From the NCBI RefSeq assembly GCF_024207115.1, contig NZ_CP100128.1, positions 4,092,001-4,156,000 of the forward strand: 64,000 bases of DNA, written 5' to 3'. Source of the DNA: Chromobacterium sp. IIBBL 290-4 (GTDB lineage: Bacteria > Pseudomonadota > Gammaproteobacteria > Burkholderiales > Chromobacteriaceae). A program made the position numbers and the translations under genes. Shown here in pieces: positions 37,526 to 45,577 of the stretch. The notes beneath the pieces are model-generated. The model saw only the letters and a program-made list of their open reading frames with translations. It did not search any database and was not told the origin of the DNA. The first letter of the stretch is position 1; each line of letters begins with the position of its first letter.

Positions 37526-37888
37526 ATGGATCTGGATCAGGCATTGCTCACGCATGCGGAGTGGAAGACGCGTTTTCGAGAGGCTGTCAATAAACAGGAA
37601 AGCATGGATGTAGAAACCATCTCGCGGGACAACTGCTGCGAACTGGGCAAATGGCTGCACGGCGACGGACGCAACCGCTACGGCAAGCTGAGCATCTTTC
37701 AAACTTGCGTCCACCGCCATGCGATTTTCCATCGAGAAGCCGGCAAGATCGCGCAAATGATCAATCTGCATCAATACCAGCAAGCGGAGCTGGCCATGCA
37801 AGAGGGCGATTACGCCGTCGCCTCCAGCGCCGTAAGCGTGGCCATCATGCAACTCCGGCAAGAGACGGCGGCCAACAGCCCCAAATAA
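37526..37888 (+). CDS. Stand-alone CZB (chemoreceptor zinc-binding) domain protein
   Basis: A 120-residue protein consisting of a single CZB domain. The expected zinc ligands are H10 (LLTHAEWK), C38 (NCCELGKWLHG), H65 and H69 (HRHAIFH). CZB domains normally sit at the C-terminus of soluble chemoreceptors or on diguanylate cyclases and sense zinc or hypochlorous acid through the Cys. Here there is no effector domain, so the protein must act on a partner or buffer zinc. It lies between two hairpins and is probably monocistronic. Confidence 0.85.
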   Translation: MDLDQALLTHAEWKTRFREAVNKQESMDVETISRDNCCELGKWLHGDGRNRYGKLSIFQTCVHRHAIFHREAGKIAQMINLHQYQQAELAMQEGDYAVASSAVSVAIMQLRQETAANSPK

Positions 37889-37913
37889 AACGGGGGGAGG
37901 CCCCCCGTTTCTC
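37886..37913. terminator. Bidirectional terminator between CZB and TonB-receptor genes
   Basis: ACGGGGGG-AGG-CCCCCCGT, with AAAA before and TTCTCG after. It overlaps the CZB stop and is shared with the convergent receptor gene. Confidence 0.85.
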
Positions 37914-37924
37914 GTTTCCGGCGA

Positions 37925-40189
37925 TTACAGCTTGGCCTCCATCCCCAGGCGTATGGTGCGGCCCGGCATGGGCATGCTGATCACCGAGCCGGGATCGACC
38001 GCGTAGCGGTTGGTCAGATTGTCCACATTCAGGCTAAGGCTGACGCGCTTGTTCATCTTGTATTCGGCAAACAAGTCGAACAGTTTCTCGGACGGCAGCT
38101 CGATCACCGGGCTCGCCCCCGTGCCTTGCAGCCATTGCGCCGGATTGGTCTTGGCGGAATGGTAGCGCATCCGGCCGCCCAGCGTGGCCGAACCATCCAG
38201 CAGATATTTGCCCGCCGTCACTACGTAATTGTTCTTGGGCGGAATGCGGGTCGGGATCAGGCTCCACGCAAAACCGTTGGCGTTGCACTGCGCGGTGTCG
38301 CGGCGGCCCGCTTGCAGCGCGGAGCACACTTCCGGCTGCCGATACAGCGTGGCGGCCGCATCGACGAAGAAGGAGGCGCTCTTGTAGTTAAGGCCCAATT
38401 CATAGCCGCGCAGCCGCAGCTTGTCGTAATTGAGGAAGGTGAAATTGCCCCGCCACTCCGACATGCCAGGCGTGGAGTCCAGCCATGCGCCGGTAATGAA
38501 GTCATGGACGGTATTGTCGAAATAGCTGGCGCGCAGCTTGAGGCTGTCGCGGGCGGACAGCACATCGGCGAACTGCGCGCGCAAACCCAGCTCCCGGTTG
38601 ACCGACTGCTCAGGCCGCAGCGGATTGTAGGAGTTGTAATTGAAAATTTCTGTCGACGTGGTGGACTCATACAAGCTGGGCATCCGGCTGCTGCGGCTGG
38701 TCTTGAGATAAGCATCCGCCCAATCGGCCAATTTGACATTCAGCTGGGCCAGCAAGTCGGCTCGCGGCGAAAAGCCCACCTCGCTGCCGGCGGCGTAATC
38801 GCGAGTATTGGCGTCATGCAGATTCGCGCCGAGCATCAATTGGGCGCGGCCCAAGTCCAGATTGGCATTCGCGAACAGGCTGCGCTCCTGGCGCAAGCCC
38901 CTGCGCGCGCTGCCGGCCCGGCTGGGGTCGCCGGAGAAGTTGTAAGTGGGCCGGATCTTCTCCTGCTGCACCGCCAGGCCATACTCCAGCATCAGGGGCA
39001 GGCTGGACAGCTCGGATCGATTGCTCAGATTCACGCCGTGGCGGTCATTCCGGTAGGCATGCAGATATTGGTCGCCATAGGACGATCCCGGCGGCCCCGA
39101 CCACAGGCCGTTATGCTGGCGCATGTCCGCTTGCGTCGCCCATGCCGCCATCTGCAGGTCGATCAAGCGGTTGCCGCTGGGCGCATAGCTATAGCTGGCG
39201 CTGTAGGCATGCACATCCGCCGTGCCTAGCTCCCATTGCGGCATGGTTTCCACGCCCGGCGGCAGGTCATTGAAATCCCGATCATGGCTTCCCTTGTACC
39301 AATAGGCCGCCAACAACTCCCCTGCGCGCTGCTGATGGCGGCGGTAAATGAACTGCGCGCGCTGCCCATCCGCCACATTGAGGCCCAGCTTGGCCAGCAG
39401 CGAATTGCTGTCGTAACTGGTATTCACCACCTCCTGCCCCGGCGAGGTCACCGCCTCAGGATATAAATCCCGGCCGCGCTGGCCGGCGAAATAATTGCCG
39501 GTCCGGCGTTTGCTGAACGCGATCAGCGCATCGTAACCAGGCTGCTTGTACGCCAAGGCCAAGGTGGCGGAGCCATTATTGAAAACGCGCGGACCGATGC
39601 CGTTATTCAGCTGGTAATAGACTTGATCTCGCTCATTGGCCGGGACATCCGGCATCTTGTTGTTATTGTAAAGATTTCCCTTGACCAGCGCGCCGAAGGA
39701 CTCGCCCGGCAACAATACATCCTCGACGCCCAGCGTCTTCATCTGCACCAAGCCGCCCACCGCGCCGCTGGAGAAGGCGCCGGTCGAGGCGCCCTCCTCT
39801 ATGCTGACGCGGCTGATCAGATCGGTATCGATATAGGTTCGGTCGCTGGTGCCTTGATAGCCGCGATTGGTATGCGTCGATTGCAGGCTGCCGTCGATCA
39901 CCACCGGCACCCGGCCCTCGCCTTGCAGGCCGCGGATGGCCAAGTCGATGGCGCCGGCTTCATTGCGGGCGTTGTTGACCGTTACGCTGGGCTGGCCGGA
40001 AAAGATGTCGGCATTGCCGGTTCCGCGCGCGCGGCGCAGATCATCGGCTTCCAGCACGGTTTTTTGTCGCTCAGGCGAGGTAGCGGTGACACGGACCGGC
40101 TCCATCATCTGTTCCTGAGGCGCGGCCCACAATGCTTGCGGGCACAACGCCGGCATAGCCAGCCAAGTGGCGAGAGTTTTCTTCTTCAT
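37925..40189 (-). CDS. TonB-dependent outer-membrane receptor (haem/haemoglobin type)
   Basis: A 754-residue receptor with a signal peptide ending QALWA|APQ and a TonB box-like MEPVRVTA. The plug domain (LRRARGTGNADIFSGQPSV; AIDLAIRGLQGEGRVPVVIDG) and a 22-strand barrel end in a C-terminal aromatic-poor RLGMEAKL. The plug and the NPL-like LNPQ-free middle resemble HasR/HmuR-type haem receptors rather than siderophore receptors, but no haem-utilisation genes adjoin it. A Fur-box-like site upstream indicates iron control. It imports an iron compound with TonB-ExbBD energy. Confidence 0.85.
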   Translation of the reverse strand: MKKKTLATWLAMPALCPQALWAAPQEQMMEPVRVTATSPERQKTVLEADDLRRARGTGNADIFSGQPSVTVNNARNEAGAIDLAIRGLQGEGRVPVVIDGSLQSTHTNRGYQGTSDRTYIDTDLISRVSIEEGASTGAFSSGAVGGLVQMKTLGVEDVLLPGESFGALVKGNLYNNNKMPDVPANERDQVYYQLNNGIGPRVFNNGSATLALAYKQPGYDALIAFSKRRTGNYFAGQRGRDLYPEAVTSPGQEVVNTSYDSNSLLAKLGLNVADGQRAQFIYRRHQQRAGELLAAYWYKGSHDRDFNDLPPGVETMPQWELGTADVHAYSASYSYAPSGNRLIDLQMAAWATQADMRQHNGLWSGPPGSSYGDQYLHAYRNDRHGVNLSNRSELSSLPLMLEYGLAVQQEKIRPTYNFSGDPSRAGSARRGLRQERSLFANANLDLGRAQLMLGANLHDANTRDYAAGSEVGFSPRADLLAQLNVKLADWADAYLKTSRSSRMPSLYESTTSTEIFNYNSYNPLRPEQSVNRELGLRAQFADVLSARDSLKLRASYFDNTVHDFITGAWLDSTPGMSEWRGNFTFLNYDKLRLRGYELGLNYKSASFFVDAAATLYRQPEVCSALQAGRRDTAQCNANGFAWSLIPTRIPPKNNYVVTAGKYLLDGSATLGGRMRYHSAKTNPAQWLQGTGASPVIELPSEKLFDLFAEYKMNKRVSLSLNVDNLTNRYAVDPGSVISMPMPGRTIRLGMEAKL

Positions 40190-40254
40190 TTGTTGCGCTT
40201 TTGTTAACGAAAGGTGCGAAAGCGCAAATACTAATGAAAACCACTCATATTTTC

Positions 40255-40273
40255 AATGATAATGATTCTTATT
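40255..40273 (-). promoter_or_regulatory. Fur box upstream of the TonB receptor
   Basis: AATGATAATGATTCTTATT matches the 19-base Fur consensus at about 12 positions and contains GATAATGAT. It lies 66 bases before the receptor start, within promoter range. The remaining 230 bases up to 40504 hold no supported gene or signal. Confidence 0.75.
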
Positions 40274-40504
40274 TATATTTCACATTGAACGATTCCACGC
40301 AAGAATCACCACCATTCACAGCCTGATCAGCAACAATTCAGCCTAGACCAGCAACCGGCAAGGGGGAGGCGATGAGGACAAGCGCTCCGGGCGCCGCGCA
40401 TGAAACACGCAGAGGCAGATCGACCCAAGCCAGAGCCAAACTTGACCCGGCCGCCCCGCTGTCCTCAGCCGCGGCTGCAGCGCCACGCCAAACAGCGCGG
40501 GGGC

Positions 40505-40861
40505 TCAGTCATGCAATCGGCAATTGCACAATTCGAACTCATGGCCGCCGGGCGTAGACAATACGATGGAGTTCATTTGAGGATTATCCAGTCCATCCAG
40601 CACCACCAAGGCGCCGGCCGACTGGGCTCTGGCGATGGCCGACGGCAAGTCGCCCGCCTCGAACTCGAACACCGGCACGGCGCCGCTGCCGGCAATCTTC
40701 TCGCCGAAATCATTGAGCAACAAGCCCAGCCTCGCGCCATCCAGCGCGAACTCGCTCCAATGGCTGCCGCTCTTGCTTGGCTCGCTAAGCAGAAAGGCTT
40801 GCCAGAATGCCCGCTCGGCTTCCATATCCAGCACTTTCAGATACACGCTGCGGATGCGCAT
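40505..40861 (-). CDS. VOC-superfamily (glyoxalase-fold) protein
   Basis: A 118-residue protein starting RIRSVYLKVLDMEAERAFW, with GSHWSEFALDGARLGLLL in the middle and TPGGHEFELCN at the end (final Glu metal ligand). The first position that is His in metal-using members is Tyr here, so metal binding may be incomplete. ATG 40861 is preceded by AAGGGG; the frame extending to 40909 has no ribosome site. Monocistronic; substrate unknown. Confidence 0.8.
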   Translation of the reverse strand: MRIRSVYLKVLDMEAERAFWQAFLLSEPSKSGSHWSEFALDGARLGLLLNDFGEKIAGSGAVPVFEFEAGDLPSAIARAQSAGALVVLDGLDNPQMNSIVLSTPGGHEFELCNCRLHD

Positions 40862-40956
40862 CGAAATCCCCTTGTTGGCTTTCAGTGTCCGGCCTGCCGC
40901 TGCGGGCAAGCATGCCGCACAAATATAGTATTGGCATAATATAAAATACAGCGCTC

Positions 40957-41811
40957 TTACGGCAGCAACACGCCTTCCGGCTTAGCCCAAAAAGCCGCGT
41001 CCAAGAGATAATCCGCCGTTTCCTGCCGCTGGCCCGGATTGGCCAACACCAAATGCAGCTTGGGCGGCTGATTCTTAGGCAAAGCCATCTGCCAAGCAGC
41101 CAGCGTGTATTCTTTGCCGTTGCGCCACAGGCTATTGTCCGCGCCATCATGCCTATCCTGACTCAGCGCCTCGAACTCCCGCAGCGTATGCGTCTGATTT
41201 TGCGCGAGCAGGCTTTGAATGCGCCCTAAACGCACCCGGCTGCTTTCCCCTGTCTGTTGCGCGATGTCCAACAGGCTGGCGTCAAAGTAATGATTGGTAT
41301 GCGCCAGCGTGCCATTGCTTTGCCGCGTCAGCCGATAGCGGCCATGCTGGCCCACCTCAACCTGCATCAAGCCTGTGGCATCGGCCATCAGCAGAAACAT
41401 CGGCCGGGATTGGGAGAACACCTTGCCCGCCCCCGCCTCCACCTGATCCAAGGAGGCAAACTCCCTCAGCAGTTGCGCCAGCACGGCATGCTTGCTGCTG
41501 TCGGCCAACCTCAGGTCCCGCGGCAAGCTGCTGGCCGATGCGCCGACCAAGGCCAGACCCCGCTCATTGACGCCGGCCTTGAGGCCCGGCGCGCTGCCAT
41601 TGTCGGCATACAGCCCCAAGTAGGCAAAACCGTGGCCAGGATGGCGCAAACGCAGAGACTGGACATGATCCGGCCGCCAATCGCGATTCTTGGCCAGCAA
41701 GGTGCCGTCCTCCGACGCGTCGCCGCTTGCGCCCCACAAGGTGCAGGCTTGCGGCGCGCCTGACAACACAATCGCCACGCCTGCAGCCAACACGAGCTTT
41801 ACTATTCGCAT
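40957..41811 (-). CDS. Exported C45-type Ntn hydrolase (acyltransferase/amidase family)
   Basis: A 284-residue protein with a signal-like N-terminus (RIVKLVLAAGVAIVLSGAPQA) followed immediately by C23 (CTLWGAS), then LLAKNRDWRPDH, typical of the C45/penicillin V acylase-like Ntn fold. Cleavage at APQA|C would expose Cys as the N-terminal nucleophile. No lipobox leucine stands at -3, so it is unlikely to be a lipoprotein. The family hydrolyses amide bonds of small acylated compounds. ATG 41811 begins the signal peptide. Confidence 0.78.
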   Translation of the reverse strand: MRIVKLVLAAGVAIVLSGAPQACTLWGASGDASEDGTLLAKNRDWRPDHVQSLRLRHPGHGFAYLGLYADNGSAPGLKAGVNERGLALVGASASSLPRDLRLADSSKHAVLAQLLREFASLDQVEAGAGKVFSQSRPMFLLMADATGLMQVEVGQHGRYRLTRQSNGTLAHTNHYFDASLLDIAQQTGESSRVRLGRIQSLLAQNQTHTLREFEALSQDRHDGADNSLWRNGKEYTLAAWQMALPKNQPPKLHLVLANPGQRQETADYLLDAAFWAKPEGVLLP

Positions 41812-42174
41812 CCCTCGCCTCCCATTATCCCAACTCGCCCTTGGCAAGCGGCTCGCTTCCAGTAATGGACCGCATAGGCTCAGCCATATTCCGCCAACGA
41901 CGCCAGGCGGATGTCCGCATCCCGCAGCCGCATCTCCGGCTTCAGATTGGCTTGAACCTCAATGGCTTGCCCGATGCGCTCCAGGCCACCCATTCGACCA
42001 ACCGCGCCCTGCATATCAGACACCCGCAGGCCCGCTCCAACGCAAACGTTAAACCTGTTCCGTGACAAATTCGCCCGTCAGACACAGATATTCGTCATTC
42101 GCGCTGATATTCGGAAAACCAGCTTTGCCGGATGCAAACCACAGCCCTGTCGCCTCATCTCCTTGGCCTGCCGC
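41812..42174. other. Intergenic region with possible gene relics on the minus strand
   Basis: No intact gene is supported. The HxlR frame, read past its stop, continues open for about 40 codons to a TAA near 42055, ending in LTGEFVTEQV, which looks protein-like. A minus frame at 41880-42068 ends in RLASLAEYG. Either may be the tail of a lost gene. Neither has a convincing ribosome site. Confidence 0.3.
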
Positions 42175-42531
42175 TCATGCGCCCAGCGCTGCCCCATGCC
42201 GCCGCATCCAGTCGGCCAGGCTTTGCAAGGGGGCGCCCAGCGTCGCGCCCAAGGGGGTGATCTGATACTCCACCCGCGGCGGCATTTCCGGATACACCTC
42301 GCGGCTCAGCAAGCCGCGTCGTTCCAGCAAGCGCAGCTGCTTGGTCAGTTCTTTTTGCGTGATGCTGCCTATCGCCCTCTGCAACTCGTTAAAGCGGATC
42401 GGACCGCCCTGCATGATCAGCCTATACAGCACCGGCACCGCCCATTTCCCGGATATCAAGCCGACGAACTGCAGCATGGGGCAATCCGAAATTGCATTCG
42501 TCGGCGGTATTGGATGGCTATCTTCTCTCAT
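42175..42531 (-). CDS. HxlR-family transcriptional regulator
   Basis: A 118-residue winged-helix regulator with the HxlR pattern: CPMLQFVGLISGKWAVPVLY, LIMQGGPIRFNELQRAIGSI, LTKQLRLLERRGLLSRE and a beta wing (PPRVEYQITPLG). A Cys (C17) sits at the N-terminal position used for redox or electrophile sensing in several HxlR proteins. It is divergent from an SDR oxidoreductase, a frequent arrangement in which it represses the enzyme gene. Confidence 0.9.
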   Translation of the reverse strand: MREDSHPIPPTNAISDCPMLQFVGLISGKWAVPVLYRLIMQGGPIRFNELQRAIGSITQKELTKQLRLLERRGLLSREVYPEMPPRVEYQITPLGATLGAPLQSLADWMRRHGAALGA

Positions 42532-42556
42532 CGTGTTTTTCCAACAGTATGCAAAT

Positions 42557-42569
42557 GGTACCTACTACC
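42557..42569. promoter_or_regulatory. Candidate HxlR operator
   Basis: Inverted repeat GGTA-CCTAC-TACC in the 95-base region between the divergent hxlR-like and SDR genes. Short, and assigned from symmetry and position only. Confidence 0.35.
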
Positions 42570-42626
42570 TTAAAAATACTGAATGTCATACATTGCATTT
42601 CCTCATTACACACACGGAAAGTCAAT

Positions 42627-43379
42627 ATGAATAGGCTGCAAGGAAAGCATACCCTCATCACCGGCGGAACCAGCGGCATTGGCCTGGCCACCGCACGCGC
42701 CTTCCTGGCCGAAGGCGCTCATGTCGCCATCACCGGCCGCAGCCAGGAATCGTTGGAAGCCGCGAAAGAAGCGCTGGGCCCCAGGCTGCTGATCGTTCAA
42801 AGCGATGCAGGAAAAGTTAAGGATCAAGTCAAGTTACCGGCCCAGTTGCGCGATGCGGGCTGGGATCGGCTGGATGCGGTTTACATCAATGCGGGGGATG
42901 TCACTCACCAGCCGGTAGAACGCTGGCGCGAGGCGGATTTCGACCGGGTGATGTCGACCAATCTCAAAGGACCGTTTTTCTTGCTGCAAGCCTTGCTGCC
43001 CATGCTGGCCAAGCCCAGTTCGGTGATCCTGTGCGGCTCGACCGGCGTGAATATAGGCTTGCCGGACAGCAGCGTGTACGTCGCCAGCAAAGCAGGCTTG
43101 ATGTCCTTGGCGCGTTCGCTGTCCGGCGAATGGCTGACGCGCGGCATCCGCGTCAACTGCCTGACGCCGGGACCGACGGAGACGCCCGCCTTCGGCAAAA
43201 CCGGGCTAAACGGTGAACAAGAGGCGCGCTTGAAAGACGCGGTCCGCAGCCTGGTGCCGCTTGGCAGACTGGGTCGGCCGGAAGAACTGGCGCAAGCCGC
43301 TGTTTTCCTGGCTTCGGATGAGTCCCAATTCATGCTTGGCAGCGGCATGCTGATGGATGGCGGCACCGGCACGCTGTAA
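42627..43379 (+). CDS. SDR-family oxidoreductase
   Basis: A 250-residue short-chain dehydrogenase: cofactor motif TGGTSGIG, NAG-type loop (INAGD), catalytic Ser in LCGSTGVN, the YVASK pair and a C-terminal DGGTGTL. The Gly-rich motif followed by TGRSQ suggests NADP(H). It reduces a carbonyl or quinone, or oxidises an alcohol; substrate unknown. The start ATG 42627 excludes an upstream 45-codon extension with poor coding character. Divergent from the HxlR regulator. Confidence 0.9.
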   Translation: MNRLQGKHTLITGGTSGIGLATARAFLAEGAHVAITGRSQESLEAAKEALGPRLLIVQSDAGKVKDQVKLPAQLRDAGWDRLDAVYINAGDVTHQPVERWREADFDRVMSTNLKGPFFLLQALLPMLAKPSSVILCGSTGVNIGLPDSSVYVASKAGLMSLARSLSGEWLTRGIRVNCLTPGPTETPAFGKTGLNGEQEARLKDAVRSLVPLGRLGRPEELAQAAVFLASDESQFMLGSGMLMDGGTGTL

Positions 43380-43479
43380 GCGCCGGCACTCCGCGCCAGG
43401 CTAACAGTCTGCTGGACATAGGCTGTTCTTGAATGGGCGGGCAAGCTCTGCTGCCGCCCGCCTTATCGACTACCCCTGC

Positions 43480-43938
43480 TTAATTCAGGAAATGATATTC
43501 CAGCACCTCGTCGCCGAAACCATCCGTTTCTCCGGTGGCGGTCCAGCCAAGGTGGCGATAAAAACCATGCGAGCGCACGGCGGGGTCGCTATTGCAGCCC
43601 AGGAACAAACGGCTATGGCCCTGCTGGCGCAATACCGCCATGACTTGCCCCAGCAGCGTCTTGCCGACGCCCAAACCCTCAGCTTGCGGCAGCAAGGCCA
43701 GCACGACTATTTCGCCGCTTGCGATCTCGCCAAAGCAATAGCCGACAATCTCGCCGGCCGACTCGGCCACCACCCCGGGCAACGCTCCCGAGCGCACGCT
43801 TTGCGCCCAGCTTTCCCGCGTGATGCCCACTTCATTCAAGCGGGCTTCTGAAACGGCGTTTTCACGGGTCTGGCCCCGGATAACAATGCAGGCGGCGATA
43901 TCTTCCGGACTCGCGGTTCGATAGCTCACAGCAGTCAT
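43480..43938 (-). CDS. GNAT-family N-acetyltransferase
   Basis: A 152-residue GNAT-fold protein. The beta-4 strand EIVVLALLP is followed by the acetyl-CoA pyrophosphate loop EGLGVGKTLL and the late FYRHLGWTATGE segment. It acetylates an unknown small-molecule or protein amine. The start is ATG 43938 with GGGAGAAG at good distance; four further upstream codons are also open. Monocistronic. Confidence 0.87.
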   Translation of the reverse strand: MTAVSYRTASPEDIAACIVIRGQTRENAVSEARLNEVGITRESWAQSVRSGALPGVVAESAGEIVGYCFGEIASGEIVVLALLPQAEGLGVGKTLLGQVMAVLRQQGHSRLFLGCNSDPAVRSHGFYRHLGWTATGETDGFGDEVLEYHFLN

Positions 43939-44047
43939 GACTTCTCCCAAAGAACAATTTAAAGAACAATAAAAAATCGACTTAAGGTCGATTTAAATAA
44001 GAATATATCACAACAGCGCCTACAACGACGTCATCCATGGCTAGCCA

Positions 44048-44260
44048 TCAGCCTTCCAGGCCCGTTCCTTGATGGAACACCACCCGCCACACGCCATCGG
44101 TCTCTCGCCGCCAGAAATTGCGCTCCCATTCCATGAACTGTCGTTTCCATTGCGCTATCTCCACACCCACACCCCCGATATGCCGACAAAAGCAAACCCC
44201 GCGCATCCGTCGCCGGATTTCGCGGGGGTGGATGAATATACGACATTCATTCAATGCCAT
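44048..44260 (-). pseudogene. Probable relic of a DUF4440/SnoaL-like gene
   Basis: The last ~35 residues of a minus frame (WKRQFMEWERNFWRRETDG, then VWRVVFHQGTGLEG and stop) match the C-terminal pattern of DUF4440 proteins, where W-x-VV-x-HQGT is typical. The rest of the domain is absent and the upstream part of the frame is not protein-like. I read it as a remnant. The surrounding gap (43939-44291) holds nothing else recognisable. Confidence 0.4.
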
Positions 44261-44291
44261 TCTGGCCGCAAACCTATCGATTATCAGCCTG

Positions 44292-45041
44292 CTATTTTTC
44301 CCGCAACTCGTAAGCTCGGTCCATCAGCGCCTTGCGCCATTCGCTCATCGCGATTTCCACCAAGTCCGGCTGACCGGCAAAGCCAAACTCGATATGCATC
44401 TGGGGAATGGCGTCATTGCCGAAACTGGGCAGGCTGGACAACTTGAGCGAGGGATAGCGATGAGTGAAGTCCTGCATCAGGCCGATCAAGTCGCCCTCCC
44501 TGGCATTTATCGCAATGCAGGCTTTCTCGATGTCCGGCTGATCATTGAACAACTGGCGGTAACGCGTATCCAGCGCCCACTCGATCATCGGCCAGGCCAT
44601 GCTGGGAAAACCGGGCACAAAGTGAACATGGCCATGCGAGAAGCCTGGCACCTGATTGACCGGATTGGGAATGATGGCCGAACCTTGCGGAAAATGGCCC
44701 ATCTGGATGCGGTGCGGGTAAGCCTCGTCGCCGAAGCGGCTCTCCAGCAACACCTTGGCTTCCGGATGCAACTCCAAGGACAGCCCCAGCGCCCGCGCCG
44801 CGCAGGCGCGGGTGTGGTCGTCAGGCGTGGCGCCGATGCCGCCGAAGCTGAACACCAGGTCGCCGCTGGCGAAAGCCCGGCGCAAGGCGGCTTCGATGCG
44901 GCCGGGATCATCTCCCAAATACTCCGCCCAGGCCAACTTCATGCCGCGCGCGGCCAGGATGCGGATCAAGGCCTGCATATGTTTGTCCTGGCGTTTGCCG
45001 GACAGCAGCTCGTCGCCGATGATCAATGCGCCCGTTTGCAT
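44292..45041 (-). CDS. CinA-like molybdopterin-binding-domain protein
   Basis: A 249-residue protein with an N-terminal MoCF/MogA-like domain: GALIIGDELLSGKRQD, then SFGGIGATPDDHTRACAA, then FPQGSAIIPNPVNQVPGF, as in the first half of CinA/competence-damage proteins. The C-terminal PncC (nicotinamide nucleotide amidohydrolase) domain is absent, so it is the short form. It may bind a nucleotide or a molybdopterin-like ligand; its role is unclear. ATG 45041 follows GGGGAGAGGG. Confidence 0.87.
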   Translation of the reverse strand: MQTGALIIGDELLSGKRQDKHMQALIRILAARGMKLAWAEYLGDDPGRIEAALRRAFASGDLVFSFGGIGATPDDHTRACAARALGLSLELHPEAKVLLESRFGDEAYPHRIQMGHFPQGSAIIPNPVNQVPGFSHGHVHFVPGFPSMAWPMIEWALDTRYRQLFNDQPDIEKACIAINAREGDLIGLMQDFTHRYPSLKLSSLPSFGNDAIPQMHIEFGFAGQPDLVEIAMSEWRKALMDRAYELREK

Positions 45042-45100
45042 ACCCTCTCCCCTGAATCCATCGCGAAGCGCGCAAATTCGAACTTGCCCACACTCCGCCC

Positions 45101-45577
45101 TCAGTTTTCGCCGCCCCGCTCCAGCATGCGCCGGCAGACGGCGTAGCAATCATCGATATGGCTGTTGCCGACATAGCGCATGGCGGCGAAGCCGATGGCG
45201 GCATTGGCGGCCCAGCCCAGCACCGGCACCAGCTTCAGCGCCTGCTTGCCGGCCCAGCGCCCCGCGGCGCGCTTGACCAAAGCCGCAAGCAAGCTGCGCG
45301 TCACCTCCATGCCCAGCAAGGCGCTGCCGGCGCGGCGAATCAGTTGATACAGCAGTTGCTTGCGCGCCGCGTCGTAAGCGGCGATCTGTTCCGGCGCCAC
45401 GCCGAAGCGCTGATTGATGGCGGGGATCAACTGCAGCAGGATGGCCACGTCGGCAGCCACGTCCACGCCAGGCGCAGGCAAGGCCGAGGCTCCGGCCGAC
45501 AGCGCCGCGCGGCCGTTCACCATGGCGCGGCATTGCTCGCGGATGGCGTCCAGCTCGGCCAGGCTGGCGGGCAGCAT
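45101..45577 (-). CDS. Hypothetical protein with hydrophobic C-terminal half
   Basis: A 158-residue protein. Its N-terminal half is an acidic helical region (LAELDAIREQCRAM; AILLQLIPAINQRFG). Its C-terminal half is basic and alternates hydrophobic, Ala/Gly-rich stretches (VLGWAANAAIGFAAMRYVG), which could be membrane-associated. It resembles DUF697-like tails but I cannot assign a family firmly. ATG 45577 overlaps the nagZ stop by one base, so it is translated with nagZ. Confidence 0.7.
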   Translation of the reverse strand: MLPASLAELDAIREQCRAMVNGRAALSAGASALPAPGVDVAADVAILLQLIPAINQRFGVAPEQIAAYDAARKQLLYQLIRRAGSALLGMEVTRSLLAALVKRAAGRWAGKQALKLVPVLGWAANAAIGFAAMRYVGNSHIDDCYAVCRRMLERGGEN

